DNA of 64,000 nt from Acidobacteriota bacterium (GCA_016195985.1 JACPYP010000005.1:44894-108893), one strand, 5' to 3'. Counted from the first letter of the stretch, positions 37,089 to 46,671 are shown. Made by a program: numbers and translations. The notes: generated by a model from the sequence alone, not told the origin.

Positions 37089-38519
37089 GTGCCCCTCAAG
37101 TCCCCCATTCCGATCCTCATCGTGGATGATGAGGCTGATCTCCGCAACTTGCTGGTGGAGGCCCTCCAGGACCAGGGCTACGCGGCGGTGGGCGCCGACG
37201 GCGGGGCCCAGGCCCTGGCGCGGGTGCAGGAGCAGCATTTCCCCGTGATCTTCACGGATCTGAACATGCCCGGCGGCCTGTCCGGGCTGGAGCTGCTGAG
37301 GGCGGTCCACGACCGGGATCCCCAGGCCATGGGCATCCTGATGACCGGTTATGCCACCACGGAATCCGCCATCCAGGCGCTCAAGCGCGGAGCCTACGAC
37401 TTCATCCAGAAACCCTTCAAGCTGGCGGAGATCGAGGCCAGCCTGGAGCGCGCCCTGGAGCACTACCGCCTGCTGCGCGAGAACGAGGAATACCAGCAGA
37501 ACCTGGAACGCATGGTGGAGGCCCGCACCCAGGAGATCCTCGGCCTGAAGAACGACATCGAGCGGTTGTTCGAGGGCTTCGTGAACGCCTCGGTGACGGC
37601 CATCGAGGCCCGCGACCCCAGCACTTCAGGCCACTCCAGCCGCGTGGCCGATCTGACCGTGGGCCTGGCCGAGGCGGTCAACGACACGCCCAACGGCCCC
37701 TACGGCGGGCTCTACTTCAATCCGCTCCAGATCCGCGAGATCCGCTACGCCAGCCTGCTGCACGATTTCGGCAAGGTGGGCGTCCGCGAGCAGGTGCTGG
37801 TGAAGGCCAAGAAGATCGAGGGGGAGCGCCTGGAGAGCATCTTCCAGCGCCTGCACCAGCGCACCCTCGAAGGCATGCGCGACCGCATGCTCGACGCCTG
37901 GAGCAGGGGCCGGGCCTTCGACCACGAGGCCATGGGCCTTCTGTTGAAGCAGCAGGATGAGGAGTCCCGCCGGCTCATGGAATTGGTGCGCCAGAGCAAC
38001 GAACCCACCGTGCTGCCCGAGGCCGTGGCCGAGGAGTTGAACCTCCTGGGCGACCTCACCTACCAGCACTGGACCGGCGACCACCGCACCCTCATCGACA
38101 CCCAGGATCTGAACCTGCTGAAGATCCCGAAGGGCAGCCTGTCGGAAGAAGAGCGCGTGGAGATCCAGAACCACGTCACCTACACCTACCGCTTCCTCAG
38201 CCAGATCCCCTGGACCTCGGAGCTGGCGGGCGTGCCCGAGATCGCCTGGGCCCACCACGAACGGCTCAACGGCAAAGGCTATCCCCGCCAGCTCAAGGAT
38301 CCGGACATCCCCGTGCAGAGCAAGCTCATGGCCGTGTCCGATGTCTACGACGCCCTCACGGCCGCGGACCGCCCCTACAAGGCCGCGGTCAGCGTGGAGC
38401 GAAGCCTGCAGATCCTGGAGCAGGAAGCCAAGGTGAACCTGCTGGATTCGGAAGTTCTCAAAATCTTCCTCGAAGCCAAGATCTACGAGCGGACGCTGGT
38501 TCCGGGGCGGACGCCATGA
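37089..38519 (+). CDS. Response regulator with HD-GYP domain carrying a large insert
   Basis: A 476-residue protein. The receiver domain (1-125) has phosphoacceptor D57 in TDLNMPGG and K108. A short coiled coil (about 125-165) leads to an HD-GYP phosphodiesterase domain. H225-D226 lie in LLHDFGKVGV, and HHERLNGKGYP is at 389-399. HD-GYP domains degrade cyclic di-GMP. Here about 100 extra residues (about 240-345) separate the HD block from the following EEERVEIQNHV helix. The GTG at 37089 has CGGAG upstream and is the only start before the receiver. Its stop overlaps the next gene's start (ATGA). Catalytic activity is inferred. Confidence 0.85.
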   Translation: MPLKSPIPILIVDDEADLRNLLVEALQDQGYAAVGADGGAQALARVQEQHFPVIFTDLNMPGGLSGLELLRAVHDRDPQAMGILMTGYATTESAIQALKRGAYDFIQKPFKLAEIEASLERALEHYRLLRENEEYQQNLERMVEARTQEILGLKNDIERLFEGFVNASVTAIEARDPSTSGHSSRVADLTVGLAEAVNDTPNGPYGGLYFNPLQIREIRYASLLHDFGKVGVREQVLVKAKKIEGERLESIFQRLHQRTLEGMRDRMLDAWSRGRAFDHEAMGLLLKQQDEESRRLMELVRQSNEPTVLPEAVAEELNLLGDLTYQHWTGDHRTLIDTQDLNLLKIPKGSLSEEERVEIQNHVTYTYRFLSQIPWTSELAGVPEIAWAHHERLNGKGYPRQLKDPDIPVQSKLMAVSDVYDALTAADRPYKAAVSVERSLQILEQEAKVNLLDSEVLKIFLEAKIYERTLVPGRTP

Positions 38520-39346
38520 TCCAGGAGCCCATCCTCATCGTCGACGACGAAGTGGAGGTGCGTTCGGCCTTGCTGGAGGCCCTCACCAGCCACGGCTATT
38601 CCGCCGAAGCGGTGGCCAGCGGGGAGGCCGCCCTGGTCCGCATGGCGGAGCGCAGGTTTCCAGTGGTGCTCACGGATTTCCACATGCCCGGCGGGCAGTC
38701 GGGGCTCGACCTCATCAATGAAGTGCGGTTGCGGTTTCCCGACACCCTCTGCATCCTCATCACCGCTTATGCGACCCTGGACACCAGCATCGAGGCCCTG
38801 AAGCGCGGCGCCTACGACCTGGTCCAAAAGCCCTTCCGCCTGGCCGAGGTGGAGGTGGTGCTGGACCGGGCGCTGGATCACGCGGCCCTGCTCCAGAAGG
38901 TGCACCTCTATCAGGCCGAACTGGAAGACCGCATCCTCAGCCGCACGCGGGCACTCCAGGAGGCCCATCAGGAGGCGCTGGCCCTCTGCGACCTCAGCCT
39001 TCAGTCGCTCGAGGCCCCCGGGCTGCTGGAGGCGCTGGATCCCCTGCTGGCCTGGCTTGCCGCCCGCTGGCGCCCGGCCGGGATCGGCTGCTACCGGCGC
39101 GGCGGGAACGGCGACCTGATGCGCCTGGCCGCCCGGGGCCCCCTGCCCCTGCCTGCGACGCTGGACCGCCCCCTGCCCGGGCCCCTGAAAGCCCCGGACC
39201 TGGGTTACGCGGAAAACCACTTCCTGCCCCTGGGGAACGCAGGCTGGCTCTACCTGGGCTTCGCCGAGCGCTCCGCCTTTTCCGAGATCGATCCAGCCTT
39301 CCTGCTGCTCGCCCGCCACCTGGAACTGCTCCTCCGGGTAAGGTGA
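38516..39346 (+). CDS. Response regulator with coiled coil and GAF-like C-terminus
   Basis: A 276-residue protein. The receiver (1-120) has D54 in LTDFHMPGG and K105 in QKPF, and closely resembles the receiver of the upstream HD-GYP protein. A coiled coil (about 120-165, AELEDRILSRTRALQEAHQEA) joins it to a C-terminal domain (about 170-276) that looks like a degenerate GAF domain (GIGCYRRGG, LYLGFAERSAFSEIDPAFLLLARHLELLL). No catalytic motif is present, so it may be a phospho-signal adaptor. ATGA overlap couples it to the HD-GYP gene, and the next gene begins five bases later. Confidence 0.75.
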   Translation: MIQEPILIVDDEVEVRSALLEALTSHGYSAEAVASGEAALVRMAERRFPVVLTDFHMPGGQSGLDLINEVRLRFPDTLCILITAYATLDTSIEALKRGAYDLVQKPFRLAEVEVVLDRALDHAALLQKVHLYQAELEDRILSRTRALQEAHQEALALCDLSLQSLEAPGLLEALDPLLAWLAARWRPAGIGCYRRGGNGDLMRLAARGPLPLPATLDRPLPGPLKAPDLGYAENHFLPLGNAGWLYLGFAERSAFSEIDPAFLLLARHLELLLRVR

Positions 39347-39350
39347 GGGG

Positions 39351-40361
39351 ATGACGCGCGCCCACCAGCTCCTCTGGACCGGTTTCCGTGGCCTGGACCC
39401 GGCCAGCGTGGACCTGCCCTTCCACCCCGGGGGGGTGGTGCTGTTCAACCGCAACCTCGATCCCGATCCCCAGGCCGGGCCCGCCCGCTGCCGCGCGCTC
39501 ATCGACGGCCTCCAGGCGCGGTTCGGCGCCGAGCTTTCCCTGGCCGTGGCCGTGGATCAGGAGGGCGGCGCGGTGAGCCGCCTGAGGCCCTGGACGGGGG
39601 CCACCCCTTCTCTCCGCCGCCTCTGGCAATCCGGCGGAGCCCCGGCCTGCGCCCGGTGGGGACAGCTATGGGGCGAGGGTTTGCGACTGCTCGGCTTCAA
39701 CGTGGATTTCGCGCCGGTGCTGGATCTCTGGGACGGCCATGCGGGCACGGGCATCGGGGACCGGGCCGCCAGCGAGCACCCGCTTGAAGCCGCCGCCGCC
39801 GCGGGTGCCTTCCTGCACGGTCTGGAATCCATCGGCGTGCGGGGCTGCCTCAAGCATTTTCCCGGACTCGGCGGCACCACCCTCGACAGCCACCAGGGCC
39901 TGCCCGCCCTGTCTGACGCAGCCCAGGTGGATCGCAACGCCGAAGCCTTCGTTCCCCTGGCCCACGCGGACCGGCTGATGATGGTGGCCCACCTCCGCAC
40001 GCCCGCCAGCGGGCCCCTGCCCGCCAGCCTCCACCGCGGTTCCGTGGCGGACAATCCCTGGCGCCTCCAGGGCCGCTTCCTGCCCGACGACCTGGAAATG
40101 GGCGGTTGCGCGGACTGGACCTGGAGCGACCGGGTGCGGCTGGCCCTGGAAGCGGGCCACCAGTGGCTGCTGGTCTGCCAGTCGCCGGAAGGGTGGGCGG
40201 CCTGCGCCGACGCCGCGGCGCGCCTGCCGGAGCCGGCTTGGGCCTCCGCCCTGCAAGCTTCCCAAACCATGCGCCGGAACCTCCCGGCGTCCCTTCCCTT
40301 CGATCCCCGGTCCTGGAAGGATTGGCTGGCGCGGCTGCAGGAGGCCGCGAAGGAGGCTTGA
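39351..40361 (+). CDS. nagZ: Glycoside hydrolase family 3, NagZ-like beta-N-acetylglucosaminidase
   Basis: A 336-residue GH3 enzyme. The NagZ signature KHFPGLGGTTLDSH is present (K168 to H181), including the Asp-Ser-His loop that provides the acid/base, and a nucleophile-type FLPDDLEMGG lies at 243-252. DQEGGAVSRLRP at 69-80 is another family block. NagZ removes GlcNAc from anhydromuropeptides in peptidoglycan recycling, in the cytoplasm; no signal peptide is seen here. The C-terminal part is short and some residues around the nucleophile differ from Enterobacteria. It sits inside a signalling operon, overlapping the next gene by TGATG. Confidence 0.85.
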   Translation: MTRAHQLLWTGFRGLDPASVDLPFHPGGVVLFNRNLDPDPQAGPARCRALIDGLQARFGAELSLAVAVDQEGGAVSRLRPWTGATPSLRRLWQSGGAPACARWGQLWGEGLRLLGFNVDFAPVLDLWDGHAGTGIGDRAASEHPLEAAAAAGAFLHGLESIGVRGCLKHFPGLGGTTLDSHQGLPALSDAAQVDRNAEAFVPLAHADRLMMVAHLRTPASGPLPASLHRGSVADNPWRLQGRFLPDDLEMGGCADWTWSDRVRLALEAGHQWLLVCQSPEGWAACADAAARLPEPAWASALQASQTMRRNLPASLPFDPRSWKDWLARLQEAAKEA

Positions 40362-41281
40362 TGGCGGGCCGCATCCTCATCGTCGACGACAACGCGATGA
40401 TCCGCAGCGAGATCAAGGCCGTGCTCATGAAGGACGGCGGCTTCACCCATTTCCTGGAGGCTTCCGACGGCCTCACCGCCTTCAAGACCATCATGGAGAA
40501 TCCGCCGGACCTGGTGCTCTGCGATCTGGTGATGCCCGGCTTCGACGGGCTGAAGTTCCTGGGCCTCAAGGCCAGCCGCAAGGAACTGGAGCAGATCCCC
40601 GTCATCATCCTCACCGCCGAGGACGACCTGGACCGCAAGGCCGAAATCCTCGAGCGCGGCGCCTCGGACTACGTCACCAAGCCCTTCCACGAGAAGGAGC
40701 TGCTGGCTCGGGTGCGCATCCACACCAAGCTGAAGCTGCTCCAGGACGAGCTGCGCGAGAAGAACATCCAGCTCGAGGATCTTTCCGTGACCGATCCCCT
40801 CACGGGCCTGGCCAACCGGCGCCGGCTCATGACCCGCCTGGAGGAGGAAGTCCACCGGGCCCGGCGCCTGAAGATGCCCCTGTCCGTGGTGATGATCGAC
40901 ATCGACCACTTCAAGCAGGTGAACGACACGCATGGGCACGCCATGGGCGACCAAGTGCTGCGGAACATCGGCGCCATGTTGAAGAACAGCGTGCGGGCCA
41001 CGGACCTCGCCGCCCGCTACGGCGGCGAAGAGCTGACCCTCGTGCTGCCTCACACGGACCTGGCCGCCGCCCGGCAGGTGGCCGAAAACCTGCGGCAGAA
41101 ACTGGCGGAGCTGGACCACACGCTGGACGGCGTGACCATCCGGAAGACGGCGAGCATGGGCCTGGCCACCCGGGACGGGCAGGCCGACACCCCCGATGCC
41201 GAGAACCTTCTCCGGAAGGCCGACGAGGCCCTCTATCGCGCCAAGCAGGGCGGCCGCAACCGGGTGGAGGCGGCGGAGTAG
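40361..41281 (+). CDS. PleD-like response regulator diguanylate cyclase
   Basis: A 306-residue protein. The receiver domain has D55 in LVLCDLVMPG and K107. The GGDEF-type domain starts at LSVTDPLTGLANRR (about 141) and has GGEEL at 221-225; the last residue is Leu instead of the usual Phe. An allosteric I-site R212-x-x-D215 is five residues ahead of it. It should make cyclic di-GMP when phosphorylated, opposing the HD-GYP protein at the start of the same operon. The ATG overlaps the nagZ stop (TGATG), and AAGGAGG sits just before it. No sensor kinase is encoded nearby. Confidence 0.88.
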   Translation: MAGRILIVDDNAMIRSEIKAVLMKDGGFTHFLEASDGLTAFKTIMENPPDLVLCDLVMPGFDGLKFLGLKASRKELEQIPVIILTAEDDLDRKAEILERGASDYVTKPFHEKELLARVRIHTKLKLLQDELREKNIQLEDLSVTDPLTGLANRRRLMTRLEEEVHRARRLKMPLSVVMIDIDHFKQVNDTHGHAMGDQVLRNIGAMLKNSVRATDLAARYGGEELTLVLPHTDLAAARQVAENLRQKLAELDHTLDGVTIRKTASMGLATRDGQADTPDAENLLRKADEALYRAKQGGRNRVEAAE

Positions 41282-41289
41282 GGGCAGGC

Positions 41290-41474
41290 TTCGGTCTTCA
41301 GTCTTCAGTCTTCAGTCTTCAGTCTTCAGTCTTCAGGTACAGCGATAGGCGGGCCTGGAGCCCGCGCCGATGGCTGCCTTTGGGCCACTCAGGTGGATCG
41401 GCGCCGGCCTGAAACAAGGACGCGCCGCGAGGCGGCGCATCCGTTCCCCACTGAAGACTGATACCTGAAGACCG
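41290..41474. repeat. Intergenic element with heptamer repeats and terminal inverted repeats
   Basis: Six perfect tandem copies of GTCTTCA fill 41294-41335. CGGTCTTCAG (41292-41301) is mirrored by CTGAAGACCG (41465-41474), and ACTGAAGACTG lies just inside the right end. The interior holds two GC-rich hairpins, GCGGGC/GCCCGC and GCGCCGC/GCGGCGC. It separates the convergent diguanylate cyclase and metK genes. It may be a non-autonomous mobile element or a folded terminator; no gene is present. Confidence 0.7.
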
Positions 41475-41479
41475 CTCAG

Positions 41480-42622
41480 CTACTTCGCGGCCTGGCGGAG
41501 GGCCTCGACCTTATCCGTCTTCTCCCAGCTGAACTCGGGACGGCCGAAGTGGCCGTAGGCGGAGGTGGCGCGGTAGATGGGCCTGCGGAGGTCCAGGGCC
41601 TCGATCATGGCCTTGGGCGTGCAGCTGAAGACGCTGCGCACGGCGCGCACGATGGCTTCATCCGACACCTGGCCGGTGCCGAAAGTGTCCACGGCGATCG
41701 ACACCGGCTCAGCCACGCCGATGGCGTAGGCCAGCTGGACTTCGCAGCGGCTGGCCAGGCCCGCGGCCACGATGTTCTTGGCAATGTAGCGGCCCATGTA
41801 GGCGGCGCTGCGGTCCACCTTGCTGGGGTCCTTGCCGGAGAAGGCGCCGCCACCGTGGTGGCCGCTGCCGCCATAGGTGTCCACGATGATCTTGCGGCCC
41901 GTGAGGCCCGTATCGCCCATGGGCCCGCCCACCACGAAACGGCCCGTGGGATTCACGTGGTAGATGGTCTGGGCGTCCAGCAGGTCCGCGGGCAGCGCGG
42001 CCTTGATGACGTCCTGGAGGATGCTGTCGCGGATGGTGTTCTGGGTGACGTGCTCGTCGTGCTGGGTGGAAATCACCACCGTATGGATGCGCTTCACCTT
42101 GTCCCCGTCGAACTCGACGGTGACCTGGGACTTGCCGTCGGGTCGCAGCCAGGGCAACTGGCCGTTCTTGCGGACCGCCGACAGCCTGCGGGTCAGCAGG
42201 TGGCTGAAGTGGACCGGGGCGGGCATCAACTCCGGCGTGTCGCTGCAGGCGTAGCCGAACATCAGGCCCTGGTCCCCGGCGCCGCCAGTGTCCACGCCCA
42301 TGGCGATATCGGGGCTCTGCTGGTCGATGGTCACCATCACGGCGCAGGTGTTGTAGTCGAAGCCCTTGATGTGGTGGTCGTAGCCGATGTCCTTGACCAC
42401 CTCACGCACCAGGGAGGCCACGGGGATGTAGGTCTCGGTGGTGATCTCTCCGGCGACCAGCACGAGGCCCGTGGTCAGCAGGGTTTCACAGGCCACGCGG
42501 CTGCGGGGATCATCCTTCAGGGCAGCGTCAAGCACCGCATCGGAGATCTGATCTGCCATCTTGTCCGGATGGCCTTCAGTGACGCTTTCGGACGTGAACA
42601 GGTGCCGCCCCTGTGTGGCCAT
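41480..42622 (-). CDS. metK: S-adenosylmethionine synthase
   Basis: A 380-residue methionine adenosyltransferase that forms SAM from methionine and ATP in the cytoplasm. Signatures are [26 protein letters not shown] at the start, [12 protein letters not shown] for ATP and methionine, and [19 protein letters not shown]. The ATG at 42622 has AGGAGT upstream. It is monocistronic and divergent from a coiled-coil lipoprotein. I looked for a SAM riboswitch in its leader and do not see one. Confidence 0.95.
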   Translation of the reverse strand: MATQGRHLFTSESVTEGHPDKMADQISDAVLDAALKDDPRSRVACETLLTTGLVLVAGEITTETYIPVASLVREVVKDIGYDHHIKGFDYNTCAVMVTIDQQSPDIAMGVDTGGAGDQGLMFGYACSDTPELMPAPVHFSHLLTRRLSAVRKNGQLPWLRPDGKSQVTVEFDGDKVKRIHTVVISTQHDEHVTQNTIRDSILQDVIKAALPADLLDAQTIYHVNPTGRFVVGGPMGDTGLTGRKIIVDTYGGSGHHGGGAFSGKDPSKVDRSAAYMGRYIAKNIVAAGLASRCEVQLAYAIGVAEPVSIAVDTFGTGQVSDEAIVRAVRSVFSCTPKAMIEALDLRRPIYRATSAYGHFGRPEFSWEKTDKVEALRQAAK

Positions 42623-42720
42623 GCGTGACTCCTAAAGAACACCCTCAAACATCAGGCCGAGGGAACAATGACTATATCGCGAATACACCTTTTGGATGAC
42701 GCAGGAAACCTTGCCTTGCT

Positions 42721-42737
42721 TTAGTCTTAAGGACTAA
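42721..42737. promoter_or_regulatory. Short dyad between metK and the lipoprotein gene
   Basis: Arms TTAGTC and GACTAA flank TTAAG in the 170-base gap between divergent genes. It could be an operator or a small stem-loop in the metK leader. Nothing else in the gap identifies the regulator. Confidence 0.35.
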
Positions 42738-42792
42738 GGTTGGAAGATCCCGTTTATTCGGCGCACAAACAAGTGCCCCCGTGGAGGAACCC

Positions 42793-43926
42793 ATGAATCC
42801 ATTCCGTCGCCCGACGCTGGCCCTGGCCATGATGGCCGCGTCCATCCTGATGGTCTCGACCGCCTGCAAACGCGAAGATCCCCAGATCAGGGAGCTGACC
42901 CAAAAGGCCGCGGAAGCGGACAAGGCCAACCAGCAGTTGAACCAGGCCGGCACCGAGCAGCAGAAGAAGCTGGCCCAGGCCGGCGTCAACGATGTGAAGC
43001 CCAATGCCGAGACGCTGCAGCTCTCCGACGAACAGAAGAAGGCCCTGGAAGAGCGCATCAAGAACGAGAAGAACAGTTCCTACCAGGCCCTGCTCCAGGA
43101 AGTGCTGGACAAGGACAAGGAGATCAAGGAAATCAACACCAAGCTCGCCAAGCTCAAGGCCGACCTGCCCAAGCCCGATGTGGCCAAGCAGAACGACAGC
43201 CATTACGGCATGGCCATGAAGTTCCTCAAGAAGAAGGGCGTGCCCGAGGCCGAGGCCAAGAAGCTGGTGAGCCGGGTGACCATCCTGGAGAAGCTGGCCC
43301 CTGGCTTCGAGGTGTACCACTTCTACGCCAACGGCACCTACGGCACCTGGGTGTCCCAGGGCAAGGCCAAGATCACGCCCAACGACCTGATGCGCCAGGA
43401 GCGCGAAAAGGTTGAAGGCGAGCGCGACGAGGCCGTGGCCGCCAACGAGAAGCTGCAGGAAGAGGTCGTGGATCTCGAAGGCCAGAAGAAGAAGATCGAG
43501 GAAGAGATCGCCGGGCTCCGCTCCGAGCGCACCAACCTCATCGAAGAGCGCGCGAAGCTCCAGGCCGACAACGCCACCCAGGTCTCCAAGCTGAACTCCC
43601 TGCACTACGTCATCGGCACCCGGGACAAGCTGAAGGCCGAGGGCGTCATCGAGATCCCCGTCTTCGCCAAGGACCGCGCGGGCAAGAACTGGCGCGACGA
43701 GGTCTTCACCCAGAGCCTCGACCTGCGCTCCGCGAAGACCATCACCATCAAAGCGGCCGATCTCGGCCTCAAGAAGATCGGCAAGGTGAACGTGGTGCCC
43801 GGCTCCTACATCAAGGATGAGCACTACAAACTGAGCATCAGCGAAGACAAGCTCAGCGCCACCGTGGAACTCATCACGGTGAGCCGTTTTAAGAACGACA
43901 AGGTCGTCTTTGCAGTGACCGATTGA
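42793..43926 (+). CDS. Coiled-coil lipoprotein of unknown function
   Basis: A 377-residue protein. A lipoprotein signal peptide ends MVSTACKRE, with the lipobox Cys at about residue 25. Two long charged coiled-coil blocks follow, at about 30-125 (rich in EQKKALEERIKNEK) and 200-270 (EREKVEGERDEAVAANEKLQEEV). Between them is a compact segment, EVYHFYANGTYGTWVSQGKAKITPNDLM. A C-terminal domain of about 100 residues ends in SRFKNDKVVFAVTD. The ATG at 42793 has GGAGG upstream. It probably sits in the outer or inner membrane facing the periplasm. I do not know its function. Confidence 0.75.
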   Translation: MNPFRRPTLALAMMAASILMVSTACKREDPQIRELTQKAAEADKANQQLNQAGTEQQKKLAQAGVNDVKPNAETLQLSDEQKKALEERIKNEKNSSYQALLQEVLDKDKEIKEINTKLAKLKADLPKPDVAKQNDSHYGMAMKFLKKKGVPEAEAKKLVSRVTILEKLAPGFEVYHFYANGTYGTWVSQGKAKITPNDLMRQEREKVEGERDEAVAANEKLQEEVVDLEGQKKKIEEEIAGLRSERTNLIEERAKLQADNATQVSKLNSLHYVIGTRDKLKAEGVIEIPVFAKDRAGKNWRDEVFTQSLDLRSAKTITIKAADLGLKKIGKVNVVPGSYIKDEHYKLSISEDKLSATVELITVSRFKNDKVVFAVTD

Positions 43927-43946
43927 CCTACCCAAAGTCAGTCCTT

Positions 43947-43972
43947 AGGCCCCTTCGGGGGCCTTTGTTTTG
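43947..43972 (+). terminator. Rho-independent terminator after the lipoprotein gene
   Basis: A 7-bp stem AGGCCCC/GGGGCCT encloses a TTCG tetraloop at 43947-43964, and TTGTTTTG follows. It ends the lipoprotein transcript 20 bases after the stop codon. Confidence 0.85.
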
Positions 43973-44051
43973 TCTGGCATTTCACCTTCGGCCGAACTAT
44001 TGTCGGAAAACCAATTCCCTCGTCCTTTCAACCCCTCCCATGAGGTGAGCG

Positions 44052-46652
44052 ATGCTTCGACGCTTTAACCAAGCGGCTTTCGGAACCGCGCTGCTGACGT
44101 TGCTGGCCTGCAACGGCGGCGGCGATTCCAAGGCCCCGATCACGGCCACCTCGCCGGGCCAGACGCCGAGCAGCACCATGGCGGCCTTCGTGCTCGACAA
44201 GGATGTGACGAAGGTGACCATCCCCCATCCCAATGTCCTGGCGACAGCCACCGCGGGCGATCCGCTGGCGTCGAGGCAGCCGAACAAGCCCATGACGCCC
44301 CCCGAGGCCCTGGCCTACGTGAACCTGCACGAGATGGGCGGCACCAACGCCGTGGCCGGCGTCAGCGCCCCGATCTACATCCAGTTCACCGCCGCGGTGG
44401 ACAAGGCGACCGTGACCCCGGCCAACATCAAGGTGTTCGAGGTGGCGGCGGACGCGTCCACGGGCTTCGAGAACGGCGCGCTCGGCTTCACGGACATCTC
44501 CGCCACCTTCAGCTACCGCTACACCGCGGGAAGCACCGACCTCTTTCTCTTCCCCGAGTTCCCCCTTCAGCCGGGCAAGCGCTACGTCTACGTGGTCACC
44601 AACCGCGTGATGGATGCCGCCACGCCCACCAAGCCCATTTCCGCGTCTCCGCAGTTCGAGGCGCTGAAATCCGCCACGGCCCTGACGGGCGCCCTGGCGG
44701 ACCTGGAGGCCGTGCGCCGGGACAAGCTGGCCGACGACACCAAGGCCCAGGACAACACCACGAACCCCATCCTGCTCTCCGGCTACGCCAAGGTGATGAA
44801 CGATCTCATCGCCGCCAGCGCCACCACCACCGTGGCCGCCCGCGGCGACATCGCCCTGCTGGGGCGCTTCATCACCACGGGCGCCGGGGCCATCTCCCTC
44901 ACCACCGATAGCCCCTCGGCCGCCGGGGCGCGTCTGCTGCCCGTCGAAAGCGCCCTGCGGGCCTTCGCCTTCGGCGCCGCCAACGGCCTGGGCGGCCTGC
45001 TGGCCGGCAAGACCTGGACCAACACCATCACCGTCGCTTCCACCTTCACGGCCGGGACCGCCACCAGCCCCGATCTCTACTGGGCCGGGGTGCTCACCGC
45101 CGGGGGCCACCCCGTCACCGCCGCGCCTCCCACCGTGGGCACCGTGGTGCTGGGATCCTTCAACAGCGCCGATCTCTCCATGGATCCCGTGGTCGCCCAG
45201 GCCAGCGCGAACGTGGCCAACATGAATCTGACGGGCGTCACGGGCGCCTACAATCCGGCCGCAGGCGTCACCCAGGCCTTCCGGGCCAGCCACAACCTCG
45301 TGGGCTTCTACCACGCAGACCGCGCCGTGCCCTTCGTCTACATCGCCCCCAATCCCGCAGTGGTGGGCGCGGCTCCCGCCGGCGGCTGGCCGGTGGTCAT
45401 CTTCCAGCACGGCATCACCTCCCAGAAGGAATCCATCATCGCCGTGGCCCAGTCCATGACCGCCATCGGCCGGGCGGTGGTGGCCATCGACATGCCTCTC
45501 CACGGCGCCCTTGCGGTGCCCACGCACACCACCGGCGCTTCCTGGGGCCAGGATTTCATGGCCGTGGGCGCGCCCCTGGCCACCCGCAGCAACATCCAGC
45601 AGGGCGCCTTCAACCTGGACCGTCTGGAATTCGTCCTGCGAGCGGGCGCTTTCGCGGGCCTCGGCGCCGCCGCGCCGACCACCGACGCCACGAAATACAA
45701 GTTCGTGGGACACAGCCTCGGCTCCATCGTCGGCGCCTACTACCTGGCCGGGAACACCTCCTTCACCTATCCCGCAGGCCCCTCCGGCCCGCCCTACATC
45801 CAGAGCACCCTCAACGGCGACATGAAGGGCTACCTCGCCGTCCCCGGCGGCCGCACTGCCTACGTCATCCAGAACAGCCCCGCCTTCAACGGGCCCAACG
45901 CTGATCCGGCCAAGGCCTATCCCATCGATCAGGGCCTGGCCGCCGCGGGCATCACCGCCGGCAGCCCCTCGTACCACATCTTCTTCCAGATGACGCAAAG
46001 CGTGGTCGACCCCGCCGATCCGGCCTCCGCCACCACGCCCCTGGCCGCGGGCCTGCCCAGCCGCCTGTCTGGCCGCATCGCCATCCAGGAATCCACCAGC
46101 TCCGCCTACAGCGCCACCCTGGTGGGCAGGGACCTGCTGCCCATGCCCGTGAACGGCGACACCGTCATCACCAACGCCTACACCCGCTACTTCGCCAACG
46201 CCCTGGGCGGACGCGAAGTGCTGGGAACCACCCCGGCCAGCGCCGCCATCGTCAATGCCATCGCGCCGGGGTTCAAGCAGCTGGCCTACACCGCCGGCGG
46301 AACCCCCGCCCACGCCGCCGGAGTGGTGGGCACGCCCTTCCTGCACACCTTGACTGCCGGCGCCTTGGCCAACAAGGTGGCCGATGCGGCCACCTCCGCG
46401 GCCGCCGCCAGCCCTGTCGAAGGCTACTTCCAGTTCGATCACACCGCCATCGGCCACAGCTCCCTGCTGGATCCCAGCCTGGACCCCACCGCCGGCCCCA
46501 TCAACACCGGCCTGCTGCAGAAGCAGATGCGCTACTTCCTGCTCCTGGGCATCGTCACTGATCCCACCCAGGGCGCGCCCGCGCTGCCCTTGACCGCGGT
46601 GCCCGTGAAGGGCCTGCACGTGCCCGAGTCCTACACCATCCTCGGCTACTAG
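44052..46652 (+). CDS. Surface lipoprotein lipase/lysophospholipase (VolA-like)
   Basis: An 866-residue lipoprotein. The signal ends LTLLACNGG, with the lipobox Cys at 20. Residues about 60-180 form a lipase N-terminal, bacterial-Ig-like domain (VSAPIYIQFTAAVDKATVTPANIKVF). The alpha/beta hydrolase core has the oxyanion block VIFQHGITSQKES (about 450) and the nucleophile elbow GHSLG near 553-557. A C-terminal His is plausible in FDHTAIGHSS. This layout matches VolA/Pla-type extracellular lipases, which cut lysophosphatidylcholine or other lipids at the cell surface. GAGGTGA precedes the ATG. A bidirectional terminator follows. Confidence 0.85.
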   Translation: MLRRFNQAAFGTALLTLLACNGGGDSKAPITATSPGQTPSSTMAAFVLDKDVTKVTIPHPNVLATATAGDPLASRQPNKPMTPPEALAYVNLHEMGGTNAVAGVSAPIYIQFTAAVDKATVTPANIKVFEVAADASTGFENGALGFTDISATFSYRYTAGSTDLFLFPEFPLQPGKRYVYVVTNRVMDAATPTKPISASPQFEALKSATALTGALADLEAVRRDKLADDTKAQDNTTNPILLSGYAKVMNDLIAASATTTVAARGDIALLGRFITTGAGAISLTTDSPSAAGARLLPVESALRAFAFGAANGLGGLLAGKTWTNTITVASTFTAGTATSPDLYWAGVLTAGGHPVTAAPPTVGTVVLGSFNSADLSMDPVVAQASANVANMNLTGVTGAYNPAAGVTQAFRASHNLVGFYHADRAVPFVYIAPNPAVVGAAPAGGWPVVIFQHGITSQKESIIAVAQSMTAIGRAVVAIDMPLHGALAVPTHTTGASWGQDFMAVGAPLATRSNIQQGAFNLDRLEFVLRAGAFAGLGAAAPTTDATKYKFVGHSLGSIVGAYYLAGNTSFTYPAGPSGPPYIQSTLNGDMKGYLAVPGGRTAYVIQNSPAFNGPNADPAKAYPIDQGLAAAGITAGSPSYHIFFQMTQSVVDPADPASATTPLAAGLPSRLSGRIAIQESTSSAYSATLVGRDLLPMPVNGDTVITNAYTRYFANALGGREVLGTTPASAAIVNAIAPGFKQLAYTAGGTPAHAAGVVGTPFLHTLTAGALANKVADAATSAAAASPVEGYFQFDHTAIGHSSLLDPSLDPTAGPINTGLLQKQMRYFLLLGIVTDPTQGAPALPLTAVPVKGLHVPESYTILGY

Positions 46653-46671
46653 CCCCCTCCACACAGATGCG

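Noticed and set aside
42623..42792. SAM riboswitch in the metK leader
   Set aside because: None of the conserved SAM-I or SAM-II core words or pairing could be found; only a short dyad is present.
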